Shown here: in pieces, positions 34,148-42,413 of the stretch | Position numbering within the stretch: position 1 is the first letter of the stretch | Layout: each line of letters starts with the position of its first letter | Assembly: GCF_000246945.1 (NCBI RefSeq) | Contig: NZ_BAEX01000011.1 | Coordinates: forward strand, 1 to 52,595 | Origin: Myroides injenensis M09-0166 | GTDB taxonomy: Bacteria; Bacteroidota; Bacteroidia; Flavobacteriales; Flavobacteriaceae | Direction: 5' to 3' | DNA length: 52,595 nucleotides | Notes under the pieces: model-generated | The model's database searches: none | Told to the model about the DNA's origin: nothing | The model's input: only the letters and a program-made list of their open reading frames with translations | Program-made: the position numbers and the translations under genes

Positions 34148-35419
34148 ATGAGAATATTATTATTAGGATCAGGTGGACGCGAACATGCGTTAGCTTGGAA
34201 AATGTTGCAAAGTGATAAATGTACTGCTTTGTTTGTTGCTCCAGGAAATGCTGGAACAGCTAGTATAGCAATTAATCTTTCACTGGATCCGAATGACTTT
34301 CCTGCTGTAAAGAAGGCAGTGATAGACAATCAAATCAATATGGTAGTGGTTGGACCCGAAGATCCATTAGTAAAAGGAATTGTAGATTTCTTTTTGGAAG
34401 ATGATGATATTAAACATATACCAGTAATCGGACCTTCTAAACTAGGGGCACAACTAGAAGGAAGTAAAGATTTTGCAAAAGAATTTTTATTTAAACACAA
34501 TATTCCAACTGCTGCTTACGCTACTTTTATTAAAGAAACTGTAGATGAAGGAAAAGCTTTTTTGGAATCATTAACGCCACCATACGTACTAAAAGCAGAT
34601 GGATTAGCTGCTGGTAAAGGTGTTGTCATTCTAAATGATTTAGAAGAAGCAAAAGATGAACTTGAGAACATGTTAGTAGATGCAAAGTTTGGCGATGCAA
34701 GTTCTAAAGTTGTTATTGAAGAGTTTCTGTCTGGGATTGAGCTAAGCTGTTTTGTATTAACAGACGGAAAGAATTATAAAATATTACCTACTGCGAAAGA
34801 TTATAAGCGAATAGGAGAAGGAGATACTGGCTTAAATACAGGCGGTATGGGGGCAGTTTCACCTGTGCCTTTTGCTTCGGATGAATTCATGAAAAAAGTG
34901 GAAGAGCGAGTGGTAATACCGACTATAAAAGGATTGCAAGAGGATAAATTGGGCTTTAAAGGTTTTGTATTTATTGGCTTAATTAAAGTAGGAGAAGATC
35001 CTTTTGTGATAGAGTATAATGCTCGTATGGGAGATCCTGAAACAGAAGTTGTAATGCCTAGAATTAAAAGTGATATAATTGACTTATTTGAAGGAATTGC
35101 AAATGAAAATCTTGATACAAAAGACTTAGTTATTGACGATAGAGCAGCAACAACTATTATGTTAGTATCTGGTGGATATCCAGAAGCATATGAAAAAGGA
35201 AAAGTAATAAGAGGACTTGAAAATGTAGAAGATTCTATTGTTTTTCACGCAGGTACTTCTTTGAAGGATGGTGAAGTAATTACAAATGGAGGACGTGTTT
35301 TAGCAGTTACTTCTTATGGAAAGAACTTTGAAGAAGGCATAAAAAAATCTTATCAAAATATAGATAAACTAGATTTCGATAAGATTTATTATCGTAAAGA
35401 TATTGGTTTTGATCTTTAA
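34148..35419 (+). CDS. purD: Phosphoribosylamine-glycine ligase
   Basis: PurD joins glycine to 5-phosphoribosylamine with ATP, the second step of purine synthesis. The 423 residues match the family. Signatures: LLLGSGGREHALAWKM (4-19), VVGPEDPLVKGI, the ATP-grasp block YVLKADGLAAGKGVVI, LNTGGMGAVSPVPF, and YNARMGDPETEVVMPR. It has its own -7 box and stands alone; the next gene is convergent with a 4-base gap. No other de novo purine gene is in the window. Confidence 0.97.
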   Translation: MRILLLGSGGREHALAWKMLQSDKCTALFVAPGNAGTASIAINLSLDPNDFPAVKKAVIDNQINMVVVGPEDPLVKGIVDFFLEDDDIKHIPVIGPSKLGAQLEGSKDFAKEFLFKHNIPTAAYATFIKETVDEGKAFLESLTPPYVLKADGLAAGKGVVILNDLEEAKDELENMLVDAKFGDASSKVVIEEFLSGIELSCFVLTDGKNYKILPTAKDYKRIGEGDTGLNTGGMGAVSPVPFASDEFMKKVEERVVIPTIKGLQEDKLGFKGFVFIGLIKVGEDPFVIEYNARMGDPETEVVMPRIKSDIIDLFEGIANENLDTKDLVIDDRAATTIMLVSGGYPEAYEKGKVIRGLENVEDSIVFHAGTSLKDGEVITNGGRVLAVTSYGKNFEEGIKKSYQNIDKLDFDKIYYRKDIGFDL

Positions 35420-35423
35420 GATA

Positions 35424-35654
35424 TTATTTTAAAAATGAGTGGGCTGTAGTATCTTGATCATCCTCTTTATTATCTTTAAATGATTTTAGTTGTTTCAACC
35501 AAAAAACAAAGAAATAAATAGTGATAAGGATAAATATCCAAGTAACGATGTTTGCTGCCCACCAGTTTTTAAGCTCTAATTTTGCAAAGAAATCCATTGG
35601 AATGAACAAAACATGTTCAAAAAGGAATCCGATACCATTAAAAAATGAAGTCAT
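35424..35654 (-). CDS. DUF6341 small membrane protein
   Basis: A 76-residue protein with one strong membrane segment (about 34-54, IVTWIFILITIYFFVFWLKQL) preceded by an aromatic amphipathic stretch and followed by an acidic tail. Proteins of this look, here called DUF6341 from position and size, lie between purD and DUF6427/upp in flavobacteria. It is convergent with purD, which ends 4 bases away, and divergent from the DUF6427 gene. Nothing is known of its role. Confidence 0.75.
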   Translation of the reverse strand: MTSFFNGIGFLFEHVLFIPMDFFAKLELKNWWAANIVTWIFILITIYFFVFWLKQLKSFKDNKEDDQDTTAHSFLK

Positions 35655-35764
35655 TTTACTTTATTTTAAATTAAATAAAATTATTTTATTAATCCGTAAT
35701 AGTCAGTAATTAAAAACAGAAGTCACAATTACCTATATTAATTACAAAAATATAAAATATATAA

Positions 35765-36703
35765 ATGTTAGCAACTATTTTTAGTAAAACAAAACCTATT
35801 AATTACATAATACTGACTTTATTAGTCGTAACATCCTATGTTTTATACTTGACGATAGATCAATTAGATATTGTTTGGAATGAGTATGAATTTGTAAAGA
35901 GAGGGGTATTATTGATATTGTTGTTACTAATGATGGTCTTCTCACAGTTTATTGTTACTAAAAATAGATTAGTAAAGGACAATGCCTATGTTCCTCTTTT
36001 CTTTGTCTCTTTTTTATTGTTATTCCCATCTGTTTTAGTTCACTCTAAGGTAATTATATCCAATTACTTTATTATGTTAGCTTTGAGAAGGTTGTTTTCA
36101 TTACACTCCTTAAAGCAATCAAAGGAAAAATTATTTGATGCTTCGTTATGGATTTTAGTAGCCTCTTTATTTCATTTTTGGAGCATATTATTCCTAATAC
36201 TCTTATTTGTAGCTATTATATTTTTTGCTTCTAAAGATTATCGCAATTGGATTATCCCTTTATTAGCATTGTTATGTGTAACAATATTTTTAAGTTTTTA
36301 TCTACTTATCAACGATATAAGTTATGTAGATTGGTTGACGAGTAAGTTGAAGGTAAGCTTTAATTTTATGTATTTTGATAATGTATATCAAAATATAGCC
36401 TTAGCAGTTTTTGCTTCTATTTCTGTTTTATTCTTTGTTGCAGAGTTGAGTGCAATCTCTAATAAAGCATATAATATGCAAAGCACCTATAAGAAGATGA
36501 TACTTGCATTTCTTATAGGCGTCGCTATTTATATTGTTTCGGATGATAAGAATAACGGAGTATTGCTATTCTCTTTTTTCCCTTTGTCTGTATTAGGTGC
36601 AAACTATGTGGAGAGCGTAAAATCTAATTGGCAAAAGGAAATAGTTGTATATTCTATTGTCTTTATTAGTTTGTTTTTCTATGTAATGCAACTAATATTA
36701 TAG
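35765..36703 (+). CDS. DUF6427 membrane protein
   Basis: A 312-residue integral membrane protein with about nine hydrophobic segments and almost no soluble part. I place it in DUF6427 because of the start (MLATIFSKTKPINYIILTLL) and the conserved purD, DUF6341, DUF6427, upp order. It has no motif of a known transporter or transferase that I can see. It is convergent with upp with a single base between the two stop codons and no terminator. Confidence 0.75.
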   Translation: MLATIFSKTKPINYIILTLLVVTSYVLYLTIDQLDIVWNEYEFVKRGVLLILLLLMMVFSQFIVTKNRLVKDNAYVPLFFVSFLLLFPSVLVHSKVIISNYFIMLALRRLFSLHSLKQSKEKLFDASLWILVASLFHFWSILFLILLFVAIIFFASKDYRNWIIPLLALLCVTIFLSFYLLINDISYVDWLTSKLKVSFNFMYFDNVYQNIALAVFASISVLFFVAELSAISNKAYNMQSTYKKMILAFLIGVAIYIVSDDKNNGVLLFSFFPLSVLGANYVESVKSNWQKEIVVYSIVFISLFFYVMQLIL

Positions 36704-36704
36704 A

Positions 36705-37358
36705 CTATAATTTATGTCCATATGCTAAATCTCCTGCATCACCTAATCCAGGTACGATGTAGTTATGATCATCTAATTTCTCATCTAATGTAGCAACCCA
36801 TAAATGGATATGGTCAGGTAAATTCTTTTCTAAAAATTCTATTCCCTCTGGAGCGGCAATAACTACTGCGATATGCATTTCTTTAGGAGTTTCTTCTGTC
36901 ATTAATTTATTAATTACAGCAACTAAAGATTGACCAGTGGCTAGCATAGGATCGATTAGAATCATTATTTTATCTTGGAACGAAGGTGCTGCCTGATATT
37001 CAACAAGAATCTCACTTGCCTCACCGTGTTTTCCATGTCTTCTGTAAGCAGATACAAAACCATTCTCAGCATTGTCGAAAAAGTTCATGAAACCTGTGTG
37101 TAATGCTAGACCAGCTCTTAATATTGAACATAAAACTACTGGGTCTTGCACGCAAGTTGTTTGTTTTATTCCAAGTGGTGTCTGAACAGAAATATCTTTA
37201 TAAACTAAAGTTTTGCTTAACTCATACGCCATTATTTCACCTATGCGCTCAATGTTTTTTCGAAATCGCATACTGTCTTTCTGAATGTTTACATCTCTAA
37301 GTTGAGCTAAGAAGTGGTTTAAAATACTGTTTTCTGCTGAAATATAATGAATTTTCAT
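36705..37358 (-). CDS. upp: Uracil phosphoribosyltransferase
   Basis: Upp salvages uracil to UMP with PRPP. The 217-residue protein has the PRPP-binding loop ILIDPMLATGQSLVAVI at about 132-148, the earlier RAGLALHTGF block with flexible-loop residues, and a C-terminal DEKLDDHNYIVPGLGDAGDLAYG uracil-binding segment. This is slightly shorter at the N-terminus than the E. coli enzyme but complete. It is divergent from DUF4254 (59-base gap). Confidence 0.95.
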   Translation of the reverse strand: MKIHYISAENSILNHFLAQLRDVNIQKDSMRFRKNIERIGEIMAYELSKTLVYKDISVQTPLGIKQTTCVQDPVVLCSILRAGLALHTGFMNFFDNAENGFVSAYRRHGKHGEASEILVEYQAAPSFQDKIMILIDPMLATGQSLVAVINKLMTEETPKEMHIAVVIAAPEGIEFLEKNLPDHIHLWVATLDEKLDDHNYIVPGLGDAGDLAYGHKL

Positions 37359-37392
37359 ATCTGTATAATTAGTACCATAAAAGTATAAAAAC

Positions 37393-37400
37393 TATATTTG
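37393..37400 (+). promoter_or_regulatory. -7 promoter element of the DUF4254 gene
   Basis: TATATTTG, an exact TAnnTTTG match, 17 bases before the DUF4254 ATG, in the divergent gap with upp. Confidence 0.55.
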
Positions 37401-37417
37401 TAAATAAAATTATTATT

Positions 37418-38023
37418 ATGTTTTCAGAGTTAGCATTCCCGATATTCGAAGAGAGTATTCGTGATTATCATAAGTACGATAATGTAGATCAGCCGATTAA
37501 CAACCCTTATCCAAAAGAAGATATTAAACATTTATTGTATTTAAAAAATTGGATAGATACTGTACAATGGCATTTTGAGGATATTATTCGTGATCCACAA
37601 ATTGATCCAGTAGCTGCATTGGCATTAAAAAGACGTATAGATGCTTCAAATCAAGAGCGAACTGATATGGTAGAGTTCATTGATAGCTATTTTTTAAATA
37701 AATATGCTGATGTAGAAGTGAAGCCTAATGCTAAAATTAACTCTGAAAGTCCTGCTTGGGCAATTGATAGACTTTCTATACTTTCACTTAAGATCTATCA
37801 TATGAATGAAGAGGCTACAAGAGCTGAAGCTAGTGAGGATCATAGACAGAAATGTCAAGCAAAACTAGATGTTTTACTTGAGCAAAAGAAAGATCTTACT
37901 ACAGCAATCGACGATTTATTGAACGATATTGCTAATGGTGATAAATATATGAAAGTATATAAACAAATGAAGATGTATAATGATGAGGAGTTAAATCCTG
38001 TATTATATCAAAATAAAAAATAG
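37418..38023 (+). CDS. DUF4254 domain-containing protein
   Basis: A 201-residue soluble, mostly helical protein. Conserved-looking parts are LKNWIDTVQWHFEDIIRDPQIDP, ALKRRIDASNQERTDMVEFID and SPAWAIDRLSILSLKIYHM, the pattern of DUF4254. In Bacteroidota it is regularly found next to a GT9 heptosyltransferase-like gene, as here (75 bases away), so a role in LPS core synthesis has been suspected; I see no catalytic motif. A small hairpin separates the two genes. Confidence 0.85.
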   Translation: MFSELAFPIFEESIRDYHKYDNVDQPINNPYPKEDIKHLLYLKNWIDTVQWHFEDIIRDPQIDPVAALALKRRIDASNQERTDMVEFIDSYFLNKYADVEVKPNAKINSESPAWAIDRLSILSLKIYHMNEEATRAEASEDHRQKCQAKLDVLLEQKKDLTTAIDDLLNDIANGDKYMKVYKQMKMYNDEELNPVLYQNKK

Positions 38024-38046
38024 TTCTATTTTTGAAGTTATAATAT

Positions 38047-38070
38047 AAAAGCGTGATTATTCACGCTTTT
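38047..38070 (+). terminator. Hairpin terminator after DUF4254
   Basis: A 10-bp stem (38047-38056 with 38061-38070), loop TTAT, T-rich 3' side. It may only partly end transcription since the GT9 gene follows in the same direction and I found no separate promoter for it. Confidence 0.7.
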
Positions 38071-38097
38071 CTTTTGTTTAACAAATTTTCCTAAGCT

Positions 38098-39153
38098 GTG
38101 AAAAATTTAAAACATATCGTTGTCTTTCGATTATCTGCAATGGGGGATGTTGCAATGACTGTTCCTGTACTTCGAGCATTGGTACAGCAACATAAAGATG
38201 TTCGCATTACTGTAGTGTCACGTCCTTTTTTCAAACCATTTTTCAAGGATATTGAGAGAGTAGACTTTTTTCCAATTGATGTTAAGAAACGTCATAAGGG
38301 CTTTTTAGGTCTATTAAGCCTTTATAATGATTTAAGAGCATTGAAAGTGGATTATTTTGCTGATTTTCACAATGTCTTACGTTCTCAAATTGTTCGAACA
38401 TTATTTAAATTATCAGGAAAAAAGGTAGCCTCTTTAGATAAAGGTAGAGATGCTAAAAAAGCATTAACTCGAGCTGAGAATAAAGTTTTTACTCAATTAC
38501 CTACAATGTTTGAAAATCATTGTAAAACACTATCTAAATTAGGCTTTGCAGTTGATTTAAGCAATCCTGTTTTTCCTGATGTACCACCTTTAGAATCTGA
38601 ATTATTACAATATGTGGATAAGAAAGAATCTGCGTGGATAGGAATTGCACCATTTGCTCAGTATGAATCTAAAGTATATCCATTAGATTTAATGCAAGAA
38701 GTAATAGATAGCCTTGCAGAGCGTGAAAATTCATTGATATTCCTTTTTGGTGGTGGAGAAAAAGAGATAGCTTTGCTAAATCAATTAAAGAGAGATAATT
38801 ACAATGTAATTGTGATGGCTGGGAAAGTTAAATTTGATATTGAATTAAATCTTATACAGCATCTAGATGTTATGCTATCAATGGATTCCGGTAATGCTCA
38901 TATAGCTGCGATGTTAGGAAAAAAAGTCATAACTTTATGGGGAGGTACTCATCCATTTGCTGGTTTTGCACCTTTTAATCAACCATTGGATTATTGTTTG
39001 ACAGCAGATCGTACAAAGTATCCTTTATTACCTCTCTCTGTTTTTGGAAATAAAATGATAGATGGTTATGAAGATGCAATGCGTACAATAGAACCTAAAA
39101 AGATTTGCGATAAAATTATAGAAGTGTTAAATACAAAAGAGATAAAGAATTAA
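38098..39153 (+). CDS. Family 9 glycosyltransferase (heptosyltransferase-like)
   Basis: A 351-residue GT-B enzyme of the family that adds heptose or related sugars to the LPS inner core. The N-terminus VVFRLSAMGDVAMTVPVLRAL is the family signature, and the donor domain has IGIAPFAQYESKVYP, FLFGGGEKE and LSMDSGNAHIAAMLGKKVITLWGGTHP. It starts at a GTG (38098). Located after DUF4254 and 11 bases before apt, so apt is probably co-transcribed. The actual sugar is unknown. Confidence 0.9.
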   Translation: MKNLKHIVVFRLSAMGDVAMTVPVLRALVQQHKDVRITVVSRPFFKPFFKDIERVDFFPIDVKKRHKGFLGLLSLYNDLRALKVDYFADFHNVLRSQIVRTLFKLSGKKVASLDKGRDAKKALTRAENKVFTQLPTMFENHCKTLSKLGFAVDLSNPVFPDVPPLESELLQYVDKKESAWIGIAPFAQYESKVYPLDLMQEVIDSLAERENSLIFLFGGGEKEIALLNQLKRDNYNVIVMAGKVKFDIELNLIQHLDVMLSMDSGNAHIAAMLGKKVITLWGGTHPFAGFAPFNQPLDYCLTADRTKYPLLPLSVFGNKMIDGYEDAMRTIEPKKICDKIIEVLNTKEIKN

Positions 39154-39164
39154 ATAAGATATAA

Positions 39165-39683
39165 ATGGAACTACAGATAAAGGATTATATTCGAGATGTA
39201 AAAGATTTTCCTAAAGAGGGTGTCGGTTTTAAAGATATTACGCCATTGCTTATCGATAATAAAGCAATGAGAGAAGCTACAAAACAATTAATTGCTTTAG
39301 TAGGTGATTTAAAAGTAGACAAAGTTGTAGGAATGGAAAGTAGAGGTTTCTTTTTTGGAACTTTATTAGCAGAGCATTTAGGAGTTGGATTTGTTCCTGT
39401 GCGCAAACCTGGTAAATTACCTTTTAAAACTATATCTCAAGAGTATGCTTTGGAATATGGTACTGATGCTTTAGAAATGCATGAAGATGCTATTAAACCA
39501 GGAGAGAAGGTATTAATTCATGATGATGTTTTAGCTACTGGAGGAACTGCAGAAGCTGTTTGTAAATTGGTAGAACGTCTAGGTGGAGAAATTGTACAAC
39601 TTAATTTTTTAATGGAATTATCTTTCTTGAATGGACGAAATAAATTTCAGGGATATGATGTTAAAAGTTTAATCAGTTATTAA
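39165..39683 (+). CDS. apt: Adenine phosphoribosyltransferase
   Basis: Apt salvages adenine to AMP with PRPP. The 172-residue length is standard. Motifs: IRDVKDFPKEGVGFKDITPLL at the start, GMESRGFFFG, PVRKPGKLPF, and the PRPP loop VLIHDDVLATGGTAEAVCKL. It follows the GT9 gene after 11 bases and ends in a hairpin terminator. Confidence 0.97.
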   Translation: MELQIKDYIRDVKDFPKEGVGFKDITPLLIDNKAMREATKQLIALVGDLKVDKVVGMESRGFFFGTLLAEHLGVGFVPVRKPGKLPFKTISQEYALEYGTDALEMHEDAIKPGEKVLIHDDVLATGGTAEAVCKLVERLGGEIVQLNFLMELSFLNGRNKFQGYDVKSLISY

Positions 39684-39735
39684 ACAATTATTATAAATAT
39701 ATACGCTAGTAGTATTATAATTTTTTAATGTATTT

Positions 39736-39774
39736 GGAGTCAATTTTTACTATAAAAGATTGACTCCTTTTTTT
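39736..39774 (+). terminator. Rho-independent terminator after apt
   Basis: A 9-bp stem (39736-39744 with 39759-39767), extended by TTTT/AAAA pairing inside the loop, followed by T7. Confidence 0.82.
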
Positions 39775-40249
39775 ATTGATGAATAAATGTAGGTCAAGTA
39801 GGCCAATCTAGATGCAGATAATCTATTCTTCTCGTTATTAATCTTAGTACATATCGCTTCTGACCAAAAAAATCTGTGATTAGCTATCAGAATATAATAT
39901 CGAATTAATTAGCTATATTATAATCGTATTTTGGTTTCTAAATTTCCCATTATAGCACAATAAGGCATGAATGATATGAGTATCATAGGCGATAACTCCA
40001 TTGTGAGTCCATTATGGATTCATCATATAATGAAAATGCTTGTACCGCAAACAATAGTGCTACCAAATACTTTCTTTACTACATTTAGCCTATATATTTA
40101 TGATCGTTTTTTACTTATAATAGTATCATTGTTAAGTAACTATTTGAAATTCAGTTTTATATTTTTTTTTAAAAAATAGTATTAAATGTTTGGAATTTTA
40201 AAAAATAAATGACAACCTTTGCTTCAGCTTTACGGCTAAATAATATTAA
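39775..40249 (+). other. Gene-free stretch upstream of the arginine leader
   Basis: About 475 AT-rich bases. A 70-codon frame (39967-40179) has no recognisable protein character and ends in a Phe/Lys run, so I do not call it. The arginine-operon promoter should lie towards the right end, but I could not fix a TAnnTTTG box. Confidence 0.4.
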
Positions 40250-40357
40250 ATGAAGAAAACAAATACAAATATTACTAATTTCATCAACAGCATTGCAATA
40301 GCAAATGTTGAGGTTTTCTTTATGTCTACATCGCGGTCTTCGCGGTCAATTGCTTAA
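40250..40357 (+). CDS. Putative arginine leader peptide
   Basis: A 35-codon frame starting at ATG 40250. Its last 11 residues read MSTSRSSRSIA and could also be made alone from an in-frame ATG at 40322. Both arginine codons are CGG (40334-40336 and 40343-40345), a codon that is rare in this AT-rich genome. The stop codon (40355-40357) lies inside the left arm of a terminator-like hairpin, and the arginine biosynthesis operon follows 157 bases later. A ribosome held at the second CGG would cover the left arm and stop the hairpin from forming. I infer ribosome-mediated attenuation by Arg-tRNA; neither translation nor regulation is shown by the sequence alone. Confidence 0.6.
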   Translation: MKKTNTNITNFINSIAIANVEVFFMSTSRSSRSIA

Positions 40358-40376
40358 TATATATTAAGCTTTTTTT
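40352..40376 (+). terminator. Attenuator hairpin of the arginine operon
   Basis: A perfect 18-base palindrome (40352-40369), giving a 7-bp stem with a 4-base AT loop, runs straight into T7 (40370-40376). It overlaps the last codon and stop of the leader frame. A second small hairpin (ATAATGC/GCATTAT, 40380-40386 with 40395-40401) follows. No gene ends here except the leader frame, which is why an attenuator is more likely than an ordinary terminator. Confidence 0.65.
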
Positions 40377-40514
40377 AAGATAATGCTGACTTTGGCATTA
40401 TATCTGTTTATACAAATCTAATTTTTAATGTTTTTCAATTAACCCAAGGCATTCTTGTATTCAAGAATTACATCTATGCTTTTGGCTATTTGTTTTTTAT
40501 TCTTTGTTTTTGAA

Positions 40515-41195
40515 ATGAATTCAAATCAATTTATTGTTATACCTGCAAATGAAACACATGTGGGATATGCTGAACAAATTTGCGAAGAAATGGCTCAATC
40601 AGCTAAAGCTAGAGGGACTGGTATTGCAAGAAGAAAGCCAGAATACGTAGCTAATAAAATGACTGAAGGTAAGGCTGTTATAGCTTTGCATAAGGATGGG
40701 ACTTGGGCAGGTTTTTGCTATATAGAAACTTGGAGTCATGGAGATTATGTGGCTAATTCTGGATTAATTGTTAATCCTGAATTTAGAAAGTTTGGATTAG
40801 CAAAAGCCATTAAGAAAAGAGTATTCGAGTTATCTAGAAGTAAATATCCAAAAGCTAAAATATTTGGATTAACGACTGGATTTGCTGTTATGAAGATCAA
40901 CTCAGACTTAGGGTATGAACCTGTGCCTTACTCAGAACTAACACAGGATGAGATGTTTTGGAAGGGATGCGAGAGTTGTGTGAATTTCCAAATCTTACAG
41001 AGTAAAGAGAAAAAGAATTGCTTATGTACCGCAATGCTTTGGAATCCAGAAGAAAAAGAGAAAGAGCTTCGTACTAAAATAGACCAAAAGACCAAGGCTA
41101 AAGAGCGTCTAAAGAACATGCAAAAAAAGTACTCGTTGCTTAAACGCTTGCAAATGCAATTGAAAAAAACAGTCAAAAAAACACATCTATTTTAA
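40515..41195 (+). CDS. GNAT family N-acetyltransferase, likely first enzyme of arginine synthesis
   Basis: A 226-residue acetyltransferase from ATG 40515; an upstream ATG at 40455 would add a hydrophobic stretch that looks like untranslated sequence. The GNAT fold is visible: IPANETHVGYAEQICEEM, WAGFCYIETWSHGDYV, and the acetyl-CoA loop NPEFRKFGLAKAIKK. As first gene of the operon before argG it probably makes N-acylglutamate, the ArgA role. The C-terminal part has four Cys in GCESC and NCLC spacing, which might bind a metal, then a very basic helical tail. It lies 18 bases before argG. Confidence 0.85.
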   Translation: MNSNQFIVIPANETHVGYAEQICEEMAQSAKARGTGIARRKPEYVANKMTEGKAVIALHKDGTWAGFCYIETWSHGDYVANSGLIVNPEFRKFGLAKAIKKRVFELSRSKYPKAKIFGLTTGFAVMKINSDLGYEPVPYSELTQDEMFWKGCESCVNFQILQSKEKKNCLCTAMLWNPEEKEKELRTKIDQKTKAKERLKNMQKKYSLLKRLQMQLKKTVKKTHLF

Positions 41196-41213
41196 TTTTA
41201 AAACACATCAATC

Positions 41214-42410
41214 ATGAATAATAAAAAAGTTGTATTAGCATTTAGCGGAGGATTAGACACTAGCTTTTGTGTAATTTATTTAAAAGAAGAATTAGGGTAT
41301 GAAGTTCACTCTGTAGCAGTAAATACAGGAGGATTTGATGCAGAAGAAGTAAAAGCAATAGAAGAGAGAGCGTATGCTTTAGGAGTAGCTTCTCATAAGA
41401 CTATTGATGAGACAGAAGATTACTATAACGATAGCGTTAAGTACTTGATATTCGGTAACGTATTAAAGAATGCGACATACCCATTATCAGTAAGTGCAGA
41501 ACGTGTGTGTCAGGCTACAGCTATTGCTAATTATGCTAAAAAGATTGGTGCACAGGCAGTTGCTCACGGTAGTACAGGAGCAGGTAATGACCAAGTGCGT
41601 TTTGATATGATCTTTAATATTTTGGTGCCTAATGTAGAGATCATTACACCGATTAGAGATTTAAAATTAAACAGAGAAGAAGAGATCGAGTTCTTACAGA
41701 AACACGGCGTCGAGATTAATGCAGAGAAAGCAAAGTATTCAATTAATAAAGGATTGTGGGGAACTTCAGTAGGTGGAAAAGAAACCCTAACTTCTAATCT
41801 ATATTTACCAGAAGAGGCTTGGCCTACCCCGGTAACTAAAACAACTCCTGAGACAGTAGAGATTGTTTTTGAGAAAGGGGAGCCTGTGGCGCTAAATGGT
41901 AAAAAGCTAAAACCTACTGAGGTAATCCAACAATTACAAGACTTGGCTCAACCATTCGGTATTGGTAGAGATATTCACGTAGGAGATACGATTATCGGTA
42001 TTAAGGGAAGAGTTGGTTTTGAAGCTGCTGGTCCAATCATCTTAGTGAAAGCTCACCATACTTTAGAGAAACATACATTGACTAAATGGCAATTAAGCTG
42101 GAAAGAGCAGTTGGCATCATTTTATGGTAACTATCTACATGAAGGACAATTTCACGACCCTGTGATGAGAGATATGGAAGCATTCTTAAGTAGTACACAG
42201 CAGACTGTGAGTGGTAAGGTTATCGTAGAGCTTCACCCACACCGTTTTGTAGTAATAGGTATAGAGTCAGAGCACGATTTAATGTCTAACAAATTTGGTA
42301 GCTACGGAGAGATGAATAATGCATGGACAGGAGAAGATGTAAAAGGGTTCTCTAAAATCTTTGGTAACCAAGTAATGATTTGGCACAAAGTAAATAATCA
42401 AGACCAATAA
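41214..42410 (+). CDS. argG: Argininosuccinate synthase
   Basis: ArgG condenses citrulline and aspartate with ATP to argininosuccinate. The 398-residue protein starts with the N-type ATP loop VLAFSGGLDTSFCV at residues 7-20. GSTGAGNDQVRFD and YSINKGLWGTSVGG are substrate-binding blocks of the family. It follows the GNAT gene and is 3 bases from argC, so both are in the same transcript. Confidence 0.96.
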   Translation: MNNKKVVLAFSGGLDTSFCVIYLKEELGYEVHSVAVNTGGFDAEEVKAIEERAYALGVASHKTIDETEDYYNDSVKYLIFGNVLKNATYPLSVSAERVCQATAIANYAKKIGAQAVAHGSTGAGNDQVRFDMIFNILVPNVEIITPIRDLKLNREEEIEFLQKHGVEINAEKAKYSINKGLWGTSVGGKETLTSNLYLPEEAWPTPVTKTTPETVEIVFEKGEPVALNGKKLKPTEVIQQLQDLAQPFGIGRDIHVGDTIIGIKGRVGFEAAGPIILVKAHHTLEKHTLTKWQLSWKEQLASFYGNYLHEGQFHDPVMRDMEAFLSSTQQTVSGKVIVELHPHRFVVIGIESEHDLMSNKFGSYGEMNNAWTGEDVKGFSKIFGNQVMIWHKVNNQDQ

Positions 42411-42413
42411 GAT

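Noticed and set aside
39967-40179. 70-codon plus-strand frame in the spacer after apt
   Set aside because: Low-complexity ending, no promoter or family resemblance, and the region is otherwise non-coding.
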